NCBI GenBank assembly: GCA_013995675.1
Contig: VWRR01000006.1
Location: forward strand, 434,001 to 498,000
Direction: 5' to 3'
Length of the DNA stretch: 64,000 nucleotides
Origin: Cyanidiococcus yangmingshanensis
Lineage: Eukaryota; Rhodophyta; Bangiophyceae; Cyanidiales; Cyanidiaceae
In this document: positions 39,692 through 50,237 of the stretch, piece by piece
How positions within the stretch are numbered: the first letter of the stretch is position 1
Layout: each line of letters opens with the position of its first letter
Translations under genes and position numbers: made by a program
Notes under the pieces: generated by a model
What the model was told of the DNA's origin: nothing
The model's input: the letters and a program-made list of their open reading frames with translations, nothing else
Database searches by the model: none

Positions 39692-42286
39692 ATGAACGTC
39701 TCCGCAGAAACCTTTGCCCTGTGGGAATCCCTGGACGCTGTCTTCGAACTGGAGCAGCGCACGTGTGACGAGCTGAAGAAACGGACTGCGAGAGCGAAGA
39801 ACAGCGAAAACGAAACAAGCGTCGCATCAGCCTCTCATGAGAGCAGCACACTTCAGGACTATGATTGTCTAGGTGATAAATCGTCAGCCGCAATTTCTGG
39901 TGTTTTAAGTTTCTCCGCCCGATTAGACGCAATCGATAGGCAGCTCGAAACTGCACGCCGCACTGCTTTGGAGCAAGTTCGAGCAGACTTGGAAGCTGAT
40001 CTCGACCGAACCTATGAAGTCTTAGATAGAGTCCATAAATTTGTGGGCATCCTTGAAGAGATGGAGGCCTGCTGTGAACAGGCCGGTCGGGATCTCTCCC
40101 TCTTTCGCGCGGCCTGCGAAGATGCTTACGCGGAGCGCGGGCTCCTACGTCAAAAAGTTCAACGCGCCAGAGAACGTATGGAACTTTGGGCAGAATTGAA
40201 CCGTTTGAGTGAACGACTGAATGAAGTTGAGATCGAAGCTGTTCAGAAAGGAACCTTGGACTCTGATCTCGACGGAGACAGCCTCTTAGACATCGCCACT
40301 GGTTTGGAAGTCTGCCGGGAGCGTTTGCTGAATGCTCACAGCCTGCCACATTCCAACGAATCTGTGTTAGCGACAAAGAAAGAAGAAGGACCATATGCGA
40401 CAGAAAAGAGTAAGCTGGAGACGCTTCAGCGAAGAACACGCATGCTCCTGCGGGATCATATCACTGCTCTGCTGCAGCGCCACACCGCCGCCATAGCGAC
40501 CGAGCTGTCGCGTATGTCGCCCGATCAACGACGCGGGCAGACTCCGGATCGCGAGGACGCGGTCACGAGCCTCAGATTTCGGCGTATCGCTGGTGAGATC
40601 CAACGCTATGCTGAAGCTGTGTACGCATCGATGTCGCTGGAGAGCCCTGAGGCCGCGCGATTCCTGTCAGAGTGCGAAGCGCTTTTTGTGGAACAGCGGC
40701 GGCAGCTCGTTTTTCCGCTCGCGCAGGAGCAGATTCGATCTTTAGCTCAAGACGGAGAGCTAGAGCAAGCAGCGCGGTCAGCGGCAAATATGCTCATTCG
40801 AGTTTGTTGCATGGAGCTCCAGCTTTTCCAGCTGGCGCTTTTCCCTTCAAATGAGGCAGCGAGAGACTTCCTCGTCCGCCTTTCATTGGATACCAGTGGT
40901 CAGCATTCGTCTCCGTTACGACAATGGCTGGAGAGTCTTGCGAGACTAATCTTGGTACATGTCTTGCCTCGGGTCCTCCAGGAGAGCGACCTAGGTGCTT
41001 TGGTCCGATGTATTGATACGCTGCAGATGGACATTATGGGAGGAGAACTCCCTCGTCTTCAGCCGTCATTGCTTGCGACGCTCTTCACTGAGCCGATCTC
41101 TTCCCTCCTGGCCGATGCCCGTGAGCGTACCATATATCGAGCGCAGCTTTTTATTCGCGATCGAGTACTCCGTTTCCAGCCGACAGATCTCGATTTGGAG
41201 ATTTCGTTCTCCCAATTCCATCTGGAAAGTGCCCAAGAATCCGAGGCAGAGGCAGGCCGATCGCACGCTGGGTCAAGCGCTGGTCAAGGGAATGGTCTAA
41301 CGACAGCCCCGGTCTATCCTGCAACATTCCATGCACTGCAGGTTTTGTCTCAGCTTCATGGTCGCGTGGATGCGCAAGTATTCGGAGGACTTGCTCGCGA
41401 GGCGGTTGAGGCGTGCATTCGAAATCTGCAATCGGCGGTGAAGAGACATGTTGCAACCGAGGCGACGCGGCCGCACCCCAGCGGAGAGCGTATCTCCAGC
41501 GCCTCCGTTAACAGTTATGTGGAGCTGGCGTTGCCCCAGACAGGCACACCACCGCTGCGCGCCCAGAACAGCCCGTTGAGTTCGCCACGATGGGACCAAA
41601 CCATAGCGGCGAGCGAATGCGCTGAATTCTTTTACCTCAAACAGTTGCTTATTCTGCACGAACATCTTGGACTCTTTGGATCACTGCATTTTGTCGATCA
41701 TGAACGGCAACTCAAGACCCTTTCTTTCGAGGAGTTCCGCAACGGAATCTCCGGCATTGTTCGGGGACAAATTAGTCTTCGCCGGCTTTTTGGATCTGTG
41801 CGTGACCTCATTCCGAAACGTGTCGATCTGAACTCGGAGGAGCTACTTCAGGAGGAACTTCGTTTTGCTTATGAGGCAGTTGTATTCCGGGCACTTCGTG
41901 AACTTTTGGAGCCGCTTTTGGTTTTTCTCTCGGAAGTGGCATCAAAGAAGAACCTAGGTAGCGTGAAGGAGCATCAGGGTTCCTTTGCCAACGTGGACCA
42001 GGTGCGTCAGGCTTGGGTCGCGGTTCAGTTTCAGTTCGGTCGCAACGTGACGGATCAGGCTACGGACACAGTCCGAATCCCTTTGAAACGCATTCTCGGG
42101 TCCTGGCGACGCTTTTTTGGTGAACGCGCAAGTCAGGTTCTCATCGAAACCTTACGTGAGAATGCGCAAGAGACGTTGAATGAGTTTGTCTCCGTACTTC
42201 ACCGTAATTACTCAGTTCAAGAACGGCATACCATAGGCGTTGACGCAGAGTGCGTTCGCTCATTGATGGAGACCCTAGCACCATGA
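39692..42286 (+). CDS. COG3: COG3 (Sec34) subunit of the conserved oligomeric Golgi complex
   Basis: COG3 is a lobe A core subunit of the COG tether that directs retrograde vesicle capture at the Golgi. The N-terminal third is a long coiled coil (residues about 60-180: RLDAIDRQLETARRTALEQV, LLRQKVQRARERMELWAELN), as in the family. The C-terminal region has the COG3-typical AEFFYLKQLLILHEHLGLFG (about 645-665) followed by LKTLSFEEFRNGISGIVRG. The long middle is helical and poorly conserved, with a low-complexity loop around 520-540. Length, 864 residues, is near the usual 800-850. The ATG at 39692 is the first in frame and the frame is unbroken. Assignment rests on the C-terminal motif and overall architecture. 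Confidence 0.85.
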   Translation: MNVSAETFALWESLDAVFELEQRTCDELKKRTARAKNSENETSVASASHESSTLQDYDCLGDKSSAAISGVLSFSARLDAIDRQLETARRTALEQVRADLEADLDRTYEVLDRVHKFVGILEEMEACCEQAGRDLSLFRAACEDAYAERGLLRQKVQRARERMELWAELNRLSERLNEVEIEAVQKGTLDSDLDGDSLLDIATGLEVCRERLLNAHSLPHSNESVLATKKEEGPYATEKSKLETLQRRTRMLLRDHITALLQRHTAAIATELSRMSPDQRRGQTPDREDAVTSLRFRRIAGEIQRYAEAVYASMSLESPEAARFLSECEALFVEQRRQLVFPLAQEQIRSLAQDGELEQAARSAANMLIRVCCMELQLFQLALFPSNEAARDFLVRLSLDTSGQHSSPLRQWLESLARLILVHVLPRVLQESDLGALVRCIDTLQMDIMGGELPRLQPSLLATLFTEPISSLLADARERTIYRAQLFIRDRVLRFQPTDLDLEISFSQFHLESAQESEAEAGRSHAGSSAGQGNGLTTAPVYPATFHALQVLSQLHGRVDAQVFGGLAREAVEACIRNLQSAVKRHVATEATRPHPSGERISSASVNSYVELALPQTGTPPLRAQNSPLSSPRWDQTIAASECAEFFYLKQLLILHEHLGLFGSLHFVDHERQLKTLSFEEFRNGISGIVRGQISLRRLFGSVRDLIPKRVDLNSEELLQEELRFAYEAVVFRALRELLEPLLVFLSEVASKKNLGSVKEHQGSFANVDQVRQAWVAVQFQFGRNVTDQATDTVRIPLKRILGSWRRFFGERASQVLIETLRENAQETLNEFVSVLHRNYSVQERHTIGVDAECVRSLMETLAP

Positions 42287-43119
42287 AAACCATTTTCTGT
42301 ACCCAAGTCCTCGAATCAGTCCCGCGTACCGAGTCAGAACGGTTATCAATAGACGCTGCGGCTCTGAGCATCACCAGATCATCGATCATCGGGAGAGAGT
42401 CACCAGAGGCACTACTCGACCGCAAGTTTCAAGTATATGCACGGAATGTTTTCGTGTTTCGTGCTGAAATTGGGTCTTTTCTCAACCAATGAACCGCGCG
42501 AGGCAGCTTCGTCGCATACGCATTATTCGAGCAGGGTTTTGCAGCGCGGGGACTTTTGCAAAGTGCTGTCTATCTTACATAGATAGCTGCGTTGGTTCTG
42601 CGTGACCATCCGGTGTGGTGTTCATGCCGGCATACAGTTCTCGTTCGTTGCTCAGCGCTCGACTGAGATCTAATCAGAATTTTAAAAAAATCAGCTTCTC
42701 GGTAGAAAAACTCGTCTCTGGCCTTTTTTTCGAAGCGGTTGAAGCGCCGCTCACCAAAGCGTTGCAGCGGAATACGCACCCCCACTCGCAAGCAATATCC
42801 CGCGATACTGTGCTCATTCTACGTTTGCAACTCTTCTAAATCTGCCATCTTGTTTCCTTGAGCGTAGAGATACCCTATGACTGTCAAGAGAACGTCTTCA
42901 TAACTTCCCAGCGGAACGCGAACGAAAATGAATTGTTGAACCGAGGGCATCCTACGTTCCAGTGCTCGCCCTCCGCTGATGTGCAAACATGCCCCTGCAG
43001 CGACGGCGACGGCGACGAAGACAAGAACCAATTAAACGCCCATCTTTGACTATTCTACGGGTTGGCTTCCACGCTGCTCAGGATCGAGAAAAGTTCACTG
43101 AAGAGCGTCCCAGAGGACC
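42287..43119. other. Intergenic, COG3 to BASS transporter
   Basis: No gene recognised. Short AT-rich tracts (TTTTAAAAAAATCAG near 42680) may mark the COG3 terminator or BASS promoter. Small ORFs on both strands lack features. Confidence 0.5.
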
Positions 43120-44424
43120 ATGGTTACCTGGGGCTTGAGTTTTGCAGCGAGCTCCAGCTTTTTTGATTGCCGATTGCCGAATCGTGCAACGCGCCAAGGC
43201 CGAAGTGTTTGTTGTGGCTGGAGACCTGCACCTGCAGCGTCGAACAAGTTGCTGCGGGCGAGACCCGCCCCAGCTGCGCCTCGCTGCTGCCAGTTCTCAA
43301 CAGAGGAAGGAGATGTTCAAGGATTCGGCAAGGATACTTCCCGCATAGCTTCTGATTCCCTTGGAACACAGGTTGGGCCCGTTGGAACGGCAGGTGCTGC
43401 GGGAGCGATTGCCAACGCGAACCAAACGGATAGTGCGCTCTGGAATCAATTTGTCCGCGCTTCAACCGTTGCGACAAACTTGTTTCCATTGTGGACGGTG
43501 ATTTCTGCACTTCTTGCTATTGTACGGCCAAGCGCTTTTCTTTGGGTATCCACCTCATACTTTACTCTCGGTCTGGCGATCCTGATGCTCTCCATGGGCA
43601 TTACCCTGACCATGCGTGATTTCGCTCGCGTTTTGCGTCGTCCAGGCGCAATCGCAGTCGGTTTTTTTGGATGCTACGGCCTGATGCCTCTCTTAGCCCT
43701 AGCTTTAGGGCGTCTTCTTCGGCTTTCACCAGAGTTGATCGCTGGCCTCGTGCTTGTTGGCTCCATCAATGGTGGTCAGGCGAGCAATTTGTGCACGTAT
43801 ATTGCGAATGGAAACGTTGCATTGAGCGTGATGATGACAACTTGTACAACGATGGGCGCGATTTTCATGACACCGTTTTTGTGCAAGTTCCTCATTGGTG
43901 CTGTGGTCTCTGTCGACGCAATTGGCATAGCCCTGTCGACCATGCAAGTAGTACTGGCTCCAATAGCTGTCGGTATGTTATTGAATCGGTACGCAAACCG
44001 CCTTGTGCAACGCGTGCTGCCGTTTTCGCCTCTCATCGGCGTGGTGTCGACGTGTTTGCTAGTCGGAAGCGCCGTTGCGCAGGTCGCGGAGCCAATCCTT
44101 GCTGCTGGAGTTTCGTTGCAAGTTCCCGTGTTTCTCTTACACTTGCTGGGTGGTGTGTTTGGATATTTTATCCCCCGATTTCTTGGCTACAATGAGGTCG
44201 TCTGTCGAACGACTGCGATCGAGACCGCTATGAAGAGCTCGGCATTCGGTTTCTTGCTAGCCAAACTTCATTTTGTTGAATTCGCTGTTCGCATACCCTC
44301 TGCGGTCAGTGTCGTATGGATGGCGTTGATGGGAAGCTCAATGGCTGTCTTTTGGCGCTTCATTCCAGTGAAACAAATTCATCGATTTGATCGAAGCCTC
44401 ATTCAGCGCAAAAGGTCTGAATGA
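43120..44424 (+). CDS. BASS: BASS-family (bile acid:Na+ symporter) plastid carrier
   Basis: This family of plastid envelope proteins includes the Na+-coupled pyruvate carrier BASS2 and relatives moving other organic acids. After a Ser/Arg/Ala-rich N-terminus of about 65 residues (transit-peptide-like) and a linker, some nine hydrophobic segments span residues 120-420. They include the conserved ITLTMRDFARVLRRPGAIAV, GLVLVGSINGGQASNLCTY and GNVALSVMMTTCTTMGAIFM, and the late IETAMKSSAFGFLLAKLHF. The GGxASN and ETAMKS motifs form the sodium/substrate crossover sites in this fold. The ATG at 43120 gives 434 residues. Substrate cannot be fixed by eye; pyruvate or another carboxylate is likely. 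Confidence 0.92.
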   Translation: MVTWGLSFAASSSFFDCRLPNRATRQGRSVCCGWRPAPAASNKLLRARPAPAAPRCCQFSTEEGDVQGFGKDTSRIASDSLGTQVGPVGTAGAAGAIANANQTDSALWNQFVRASTVATNLFPLWTVISALLAIVRPSAFLWVSTSYFTLGLAILMLSMGITLTMRDFARVLRRPGAIAVGFFGCYGLMPLLALALGRLLRLSPELIAGLVLVGSINGGQASNLCTYIANGNVALSVMMTTCTTMGAIFMTPFLCKFLIGAVVSVDAIGIALSTMQVVLAPIAVGMLLNRYANRLVQRVLPFSPLIGVVSTCLLVGSAVAQVAEPILAAGVSLQVPVFLLHLLGGVFGYFIPRFLGYNEVVCRTTAIETAMKSSAFGFLLAKLHFVEFAVRIPSAVSVVWMALMGSSMAVFWRFIPVKQIHRFDRSLIQRKRSE

Positions 44425-46046
44425 TACGATGAGTTCCCATGCCTCCATGTCGACCGGACTCTGCACACAATTGGGTTATAGAATTGAGTCATGAACTTGT
44501 TCCTTTTTCGTCTCCGAGGAAACTGTTTTGAATGGCGAGCGTTGCTGATTAACGGATTCGTTCCAAATCCTTGTCTCCTAGGATGCGTTTCGAATCCTCG
44601 TATGTTTTCGTTCGTCAGATGCTGGATTTTACCTGATGCGTCATATTGGATTCGCCTCCTTGGCACGCGAAGGCCTGTATGTATGAAGTTGCGCTTGCGA
44701 TTACGGTTTGCTTTTTTTCTTTTTCGTCGAGGGAGACTAAGAAGTTCGGGCTGATTACAATGAAGACGCTGCTCGACGGTGAACTTTTTTCCTGTTCAAA
44801 TCTTAGGATAAATCTTGTTCGATGTTCACGGAGACTGCGGTATACCGAATTTCTTTTTTCTTTTCTAGGTCGAACATCAAGTTCGAGTTTCTCGTCTATC
44901 CTCGGTTCGCTTGCGTGCTGCGCGCGGGTGCCTCTGCGAGCCAGTTCTCCCAGTTGAATGCGTCTCACGCAAAAGTGTGTGGCATCAGATCGAGCTTTGT
45001 GGCATGATCCTCGAATGTTTTTGACGTGACGTCTTTAAAGTTGATTTGTGTGATGGAGCGCCGTCGGACTGCTATATCGACACCTTCAAATCTGTGCAGA
45101 ATCTGAACACAGACCGGTTGAAAGCGCTTTCCGGAAGCAGTTTGCTTGACGGTTATCGCTTGAGTCTCACTCGAGGGCAAGATCGGGTGTGGTGCACAAT
45201 CAAAAAGATAGAAGCGATAAGAACAGCAGCCCTCAAGAGTGGGCATGTGGAGTTCCACTCATCGGTGATTCTGTGGATAGGTCAATGTGGGAGCACACGC
45301 CATTGGATAGGCCTTCGAATAAGTGCTTCTTGAATACCGCGTCTTGACCAAGAGTGTCTGTACTTTGCGTGGCGTACGTTTCCCATATTCAACATACGTA
45401 TTCACTCCAATTGCTTGAGCTTGTCTACGATCGAGAAGCCGAAAGCACAACCACAACGGTCTCTCACTGAACAGTGGTGCTCGTCTTGGGGTCCTACGTT
45501 TTTGATGACATCACGAGAACGGTAGAACAGGAGTGTTCACGAGTTTTTCCCTTTTAGAGACACGACGACTGAGATGTTCCAGAGTTCGGTGAGACGATTT
45601 TTTCTGCTGAGTTTTTAGAAATGATAGTGATGTCTGCCCGTGTATGGCCAATCTCTGGTTCTTCCCTACTCGATCGCCTGGAAGCTGCATTCTACGTGCT
45701 TTGGATGGTTTCGTGTCGGGATTTGTCGGAACGTCCGAGTTCGGGTAGCCTTCAGCGCCCCAGCACAAAAACTTTTTAAGGAATTCCTTTATGGCGGAAT
45801 CCTTTCCTGCATCGAATCATCGGCGTTGATTTTTAAGGAATTCCTTTACGGTGGGATCCCGTGGCCGACGATTCCAGAATGCACCGTCGATCGAGCGGCG
45901 GCGACGCAACTGGCGGGACGACCAATTGCGTGCGGAACGACGCACGGGCCACACACTTCGCTTCCTTCGTCACGCACTCGCTCTGGGAACACCGCTTCAG
46001 CAGAGGCAGGGATTTGTGTCAACTAGCGTGCAAAGAGTCCAAAAGA
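44425..46046. other. Intergenic, BASS transporter to DnaJ
   Basis: The largest gap in this half of the window. It contains a strong pyrimidine tract ending in CTAG (44849-44868), which resembles a splice acceptor, and the paired palindromic repeats at 45773 and 45830. No coding gene could be supported on either strand. Confidence 0.45.
45773..45859 (+). repeat. Paired 30-bp direct repeats with a 12-bp palindrome upstream of DnaJ
   Basis: The units 45773-45802 and 45830-45859 both read TTTTTAAGGAATTCCTTTA followed by a G-rich GGCGG/CGGTGGG and ATCC. Each contains the perfect palindrome AAGGAATTCCTT. The spacing is 57 bases and the repeats sit 190-275 bases before the DnaJ start codon. The GAA and TTC halves lack the two-base gap of a standard heat-shock element, so they are not classical HSEs. 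A dimeric regulator site is a reasonable inference. Confidence 0.75.
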
Positions 46047-47330
46047 ATGTTCGGCCGTTTACCTGGAAGAGGTCAAGTGAATAATACCGCCTACTATGAA
46101 ATGCTTGGCGTTAGTCGGGACGCCAGTCTTGAGGAGATCAAGAAAGCTTACAAGAGGTTGGCGTTGCGACTGCACCCCGACAAGAACCCTGATCCGGACA
46201 CTCAAGAAAAGTTCAAGGAGCTAACAGTAGCCTACGAGGTTCTTTCGGATCCCGAGAAGCGTCGAATATATGACGAATTCGGTGAAGAGGGCCTGAAAGA
46301 AGGCGGTGGCATGCCTGGCTTTCGCGATCCTATGGATATTTTCGAGGCGCTGTTCGGAGGCGGTTTATCAGGACGTTCGCGTGGACCCCGCAAGGCGGAA
46401 GATGTTGTGCATCCACTCCGCGTGAGCTTGGAGGATCTGTACAATGGCAAGACGACGAAGCTTGCGATTCAGCGCAAGCGTGTGTGCACAGCGTGCAATG
46501 GCTCCGGCGCTAGCTCCGACGCCCCCCGCAACGCCTCTTTCAGCTGCAGCGGCTGTCGCGGCACAGGGATGGAAGTTCGGATTCGTCAACTTGCCCCAGG
46601 CATGGTGCAGCAAATACAGTCGGTTTGCTCTGAGTGCAGTGGATCAGGGCGAGCGATCCCACGGAAATTCCAATGTCAAGCGTGCAAGGGCGAGCGTGTC
46701 ATCGAAGACCGGGCGATTATTGAAGTTAATGTAGAGAAGGGTATGTCGCATGGACAAAAGATCGTTCTTCGGGGCGAGGCCGACGAAGAGCCGGGTGTGG
46801 AACCTGGCGACGTCGTCGTGGTGCTCCAACAGAAACCCCATTCAGTTTTTCAGCGCCAGGGCTCGACGCTTATTATGGAACAGCCGATTAAGCTCGTTGA
46901 AGCGCTGTGTGGTGTCTGTTTTTCTGTCCGGACGCTAGATGATCGCACGCTCGTTGTGCGATCTCGACCCGGTGAGGTGATTGATGGCACAATGCCTCTC
47001 AAGGCGATTGCCGGCGAAGGCATGCCGATCTATCGGCGGCCCACCCAACACGGGGTGTTGATCATCAAGTTTAAGATTGAGTTTCCGCGCTACATCGATT
47101 TGAAGTACCGACCAGCCCTGGAGGAGGCGCTGGGACAGCGGTGCGTGGAACCAATGTTGGATGGCGTCGACGACAGTGAAAAGGAGGAGGTCGAGCTCAT
47201 CGACTTTGATGAATCTCAATTGCGGGCTGGAATGGAAGAGGGTCCGCGCGAAGTCTACGACACTGATGATGATCATGGTGCCAATGGAATCCCTGGTGGT
47301 GCGCAGCGAGTCAGTTGCGCGCAACAGTGA
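46047..47330 (+). CDS. DNAJA: DnaJ/Hsp40 type I co-chaperone with farnesylation motif
   Basis: This class A J-protein delivers clients to cytosolic Hsp70. From ATG 46047 ([10 protein letters not shown], matching plant and yeast starts) the order is: J domain with HPD at 43-45; Gly/Phe-rich linker ([15 protein letters not shown]); four zinc-finger repeats ([32 protein letters not shown]); then two beta-barrel client-binding domains (ending [18 protein letters not shown]). The C-terminus is CAQQ, a CaaX-type box used for farnesylation in plant and yeast homologues, so membrane attachment is expected. Length is 427 residues. An in-frame extension to 45861 is open but unlike the family. Two palindromic repeats lie upstream. 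Confidence 0.96.
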   Translation: MFGRLPGRGQVNNTAYYEMLGVSRDASLEEIKKAYKRLALRLHPDKNPDPDTQEKFKELTVAYEVLSDPEKRRIYDEFGEEGLKEGGGMPGFRDPMDIFEALFGGGLSGRSRGPRKAEDVVHPLRVSLEDLYNGKTTKLAIQRKRVCTACNGSGASSDAPRNASFSCSGCRGTGMEVRIRQLAPGMVQQIQSVCSECSGSGRAIPRKFQCQACKGERVIEDRAIIEVNVEKGMSHGQKIVLRGEADEEPGVEPGDVVVVLQQKPHSVFQRQGSTLIMEQPIKLVEALCGVCFSVRTLDDRTLVVRSRPGEVIDGTMPLKAIAGEGMPIYRRPTQHGVLIIKFKIEFPRYIDLKYRPALEEALGQRCVEPMLDGVDDSEKEEVELIDFDESQLRAGMEEGPREVYDTDDDHGANGIPGGAQRVSCAQQ

Positions 47331-47642
47331 TCGGTTGTCAGAACATCGCATGGAAAGATCGAGTTTTATGCGCTGACGGAGTGACTTTTGCGTGAGGATC
47401 GTGCCGACACCACGTAAGGGAAGCGCTAGGTCCTGGCACAAAAGTGCAATCCCGCTGCCGAGCGGCGGATAACGTGCCCGGCAGGAAGGCACTGTATTCC
47501 AGGCACGCACATGAAGTTGGTTTCCGAAACATGATTATTGGCGAGACCCTCACCATATGATGGTGAAGGCTCGATATTCTGTCCCCCGGCAACACTTTCC
47601 TCGAGCGACGCTTATGTTGTATACAGCATTTAGATGAAACGC
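47331..47642. other. Convergent intergenic region DnaJ / ATP synthase gamma
   Basis: About 310 bases between convergent stops. A CCTCACCATATGATGGTGAGG-like inverted repeat (about 47549-47569) could form a hairpin near the 3' ends. Otherwise nothing is seen. Confidence 0.45.
47549..47569. terminator. Inverted repeat between convergent 3' ends
   Basis: The arms CCTCACCAT and ATGGTGAAGG pair almost perfectly around a short centre in the gap between the DnaJ and ATP synthase gamma stop codons. A hairpin is plausible in RNA from either strand. Because eukaryotic 3' ends do not need hairpins, a terminator role is a guess. Confidence 0.25.
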
Positions 47643-48653
47643 TTACTTTTCAAGTGCGGAAGCACCTGCAACGATTTCGACGAGCTCTGTGGTAATCACT
47701 GCCTGACGTTCCCGATTGTACTGCAAGGTGAGTTTGCCGAGCATTTCGGCAGCATTCGTAGAGGCGTTATCCATTGCGGACATTCGTGCGGCCTGCTCGC
47801 TCGTGGAATTCTCCAACAGGGCTCCATAAAGCTGCGTAGCGACCTCGAATTCGAAGAGATCTACGAGAACCTGAGAGGAGTCCATATCCGAATCGAATTC
47901 GTAACGATCGAAAACGCTAGCATTCTCCATGAGCAACTGCAGACCCAAAAGTGGTTGCTGCGTCGGCAGTTGGCTAATGGCGGACTTGAAACGATTGTAA
48001 AAGATTATGATCTGATCTGGATTCTGAGCCAGGATCTCTTCGGCGATAACAACGGTCTGTGGAAACGATACGGGCGTTTTGAACACATCGCGGAATGTGG
48101 TGGTGAAGAATTTTGCGCTCGTGCGTTGCAACGCGTCGCGTCCTTTGTCACCAATCACCATGATCGCATTCTCGATGCCATCTGCGGAGGTGCCAGTACC
48201 ACTCGTGGGCAGCACATGACGCACCAGTCGCGATACGTTCGTGTTCACCGAACCACATAAACCGCGATCAGAGGTAACAACCACCAACAATCGCCGTTTG
48301 TGCTCAGATGCCACAGATTTCAAGTCGGCACTGAGGTTTTCCGCCGGCAACATGCCGAAAAACTGTCGCACACTTGCAGCAAAGGGACGGCTCATGTCTT
48401 GTCGGGCTTGAGTACCTCGAAGTTTCGCAGCCGCAACCATTTTCATGGCCTTGGTGATCTTACCGATAGATCCAATCGATCGCATGCGGTTCCGAACTGC
48501 TTTCAAGCTGGCAAAGCGGACGCCACCCAGCGCTCGACAGGAAGGTTCCAACGACACTGGGGCTCGATGCGCAACCTCGACCCCCAACCCCGTCCCCGAG
48601 AAGGAACCGAGACGCCTGACTGCGTTCGCTCCTGCACCCACTGCGCACCTCAT
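47643..48653 (-). CDS. ATP5F1C: Mitochondrial F1F0 ATP synthase subunit gamma
   Basis: The gamma subunit is the rotating central stalk of F1. The family's N-terminal coiled helix (RFASLKAVRNRMRSIGSIGK then ITKAMKMVAAAKLRGTQ) and C-terminal helix (MSAMDNASTNAAEMLGKLTL then QYNRERQAVITTELVEIV) are complete. The Rossmann-like middle includes LLVVVTSDRGLCGSVNTNVS. It lacks the roughly 30-40-residue redox-regulatory insertion with two cysteines found in green plastid CF1 gamma, and its sequence style is mitochondrial. The first 45 residues after ATG 48653 (MRCAVGAGANAVRRLG) are Arg/Ser-rich without acidic residues at the start, a good presequence, with RFASLK at the mature start. Length is 336 residues, intact. 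Confidence 0.95.
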   Translation of the reverse strand: MRCAVGAGANAVRRLGSFSGTGLGVEVAHRAPVSLEPSCRALGGVRFASLKAVRNRMRSIGSIGKITKAMKMVAAAKLRGTQARQDMSRPFAASVRQFFGMLPAENLSADLKSVASEHKRRLLVVVTSDRGLCGSVNTNVSRLVRHVLPTSGTGTSADGIENAIMVIGDKGRDALQRTSAKFFTTTFRDVFKTPVSFPQTVVIAEEILAQNPDQIIIFYNRFKSAISQLPTQQPLLGLQLLMENASVFDRYEFDSDMDSSQVLVDLFEFEVATQLYGALLENSTSEQAARMSAMDNASTNAAEMLGKLTLQYNRERQAVITTELVEIVAGASALEK

Positions 48654-49631
48654 GATGAATGATGAGAAATTTTAAAGAACGACTGCCGAGCAGAGATGAA
48701 GATACGAGCCCCAATCAACGGATGCTACCGCCGTACTGCTTCAGCTGCCGCTCCTCAGCCAGAACAGCTCTCTCTCGCGCGACTCCAAGCAGCGCTCGTC
48801 GAAACCGGACACGCAACGTCGACAACTCAGAAACCTTCTCCAGCTTCAAGGAGCACGCACAAACCCCCCACAAAAGGACTGTCCTGTGCCTCTGTATCAA
48901 GTCGATACGAACCCGCTACGCTGAACGGATGCCTTTTGTGTAGAGCGCGGCGCGAGACCCATTGACGGCAGCGGCCCTGCTTCGGCGACGACTGATCGGC
49001 GGCACCAGCGGCGATTACAATCGCTGTGCGCACGCATGCAGTCGCACGCATGACGAATCCGAGGCGCGCCCGCGTGCATGCGAGCACGACGCGGTCTAGA
49101 GATCGTGCGCGCGAATCGTTCCGATCGATCTTTCTTATGCGCGCTCGCTGGCGAGTCCGCGGACACCGTGGCAGGTTCGAGCGCCTCGCAGGCAATGACC
49201 AAGCATACCTTCTCGAGGGTTTTTGCATGCGCGCCAGGATCTCTCTTGTCATTCGCAGGGAGCATGTATCAGGAAACGCACACGAAAATTAAGATGAAAA
49301 AGTCAGGTGCTTGGATGGTTGCGGGAAATGCAGCGAGCACGACAACATGCGTAGCAATGACTTTCTACGTTGTTGGATGTGTGCCAGTCGATATGAATCC
49401 TTTTAACCGATTCCGGCGGTTTCAAAGCAACGTATTCCAAGAGCTGCACCGAATCGAATGATTCTCGCTCGTCGAGTAAGCGTTGGCTCTCGACTGGGGT
49501 ATTCGGGTCAATGACATTTGGGTTCGGCTCTCCGAGTTTGAACGCCTCCGGTCGGGTGGCGCCTAGAGGCCGCAGCCATTTGCCGCTACTCATGCGTTTG
49601 CGGCCATCGCGCTAGATTCAGAGAGACATGG
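48654..49631. other. Intergenic upstream of ATP synthase gamma
   Basis: This holds the gamma promoter. No protein, RNA or repeat was recognised. Runs of alternating CGCGCGCATGC-like sequence occur near 49020-49110. Several overlapping open frames in both directions (for example 48827-49252 minus) reflect composition only. Confidence 0.5.
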
Positions 49632-50039
49632 TCAGCCGAATGTCGCTGGAAGATCCCTGAAAAACGCGAATTTGGCAGAGGCTCTGGCCGATGACGGGAC
49701 CTCGTCGAATGAAGCTGATTCAGTCTCTGCACATTTGTTGGTCTTTGAGCAATTGAGGTTTTCGTTCATATTTTTTAGGGAACGCTGGTGTAGAGCAAGA
49801 TTCTCGTCTGGTGGTTCCAGCACTGGCCCGAACCTGGTGTTGTTCATGCTCCGGTGCACGTCACGAGCACCAGCTCGAATACCATGACCCAGGTTGGCGG
49901 AAATGAACGAAGTTGCCTGTGCAGCGCTCGTAATATTAAGAAACTCCCCCACAGAAAGCATTCGAAACACATAGGATTCAGGAAGGAGCACACCTGCATA
50001 CGACCTTGGCCCAGCGGCAATCTCCCATGCTGGCATCAT
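49632..50039 (-). CDS. Hypothetical protein, 135 residues, divergent from EEF1AKMT2
   Basis: The ATG pair at 50039/50036 starts MMPAWEIAAGPRSYAGVLLP. The first 85 residues are mixed in composition with a weakly hydrophobic centre (SVGEFLNITSAAQATSFISA) and a basic section (GIRAGARDVHRSMNNTRFGP). The rest is charged and Ser/Asn-rich. I recognise no family. Support comes from an open frame beginning where a divergent promoter would put it, 198 bases from the methyltransferase start on the other strand. The frame is open upstream to 50192 without another ATG. It may be a small organelle protein, but nothing shows this. Confidence 0.45.
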   Translation of the reverse strand: MMPAWEIAAGPRSYAGVLLPESYVFRMLSVGEFLNITSAAQATSFISANLGHGIRAGARDVHRSMNNTRFGPVLEPPDENLALHQRSLKNMNENLNCSKTNKCAETESASFDEVPSSARASAKFAFFRDLPATFG

Positions 50040-50237
50040 ATTGGCGGTGACGGGGTAGACGCTCTCACGGATCTTGTGACAAGCAGACCTCGCAATGGCC
50101 CGTGGCTCCTTGTTGGTCTCAGAGGCGACGCGTTCGCTAGTCCAGTGTTTGTTGTGCAAACGAAACCTGCAACGGGCAGTCAACCCAGCCAACGAGTTCG
50201 TAGGCTTTTACAAGTGGAAATCGATGCCTCAACTTTG

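Noticed and set aside
39516-40439. 307-codon minus-strand ORF
   Set aside because: Antisense to the coiled-coil start of COG3, no recognisable domain.
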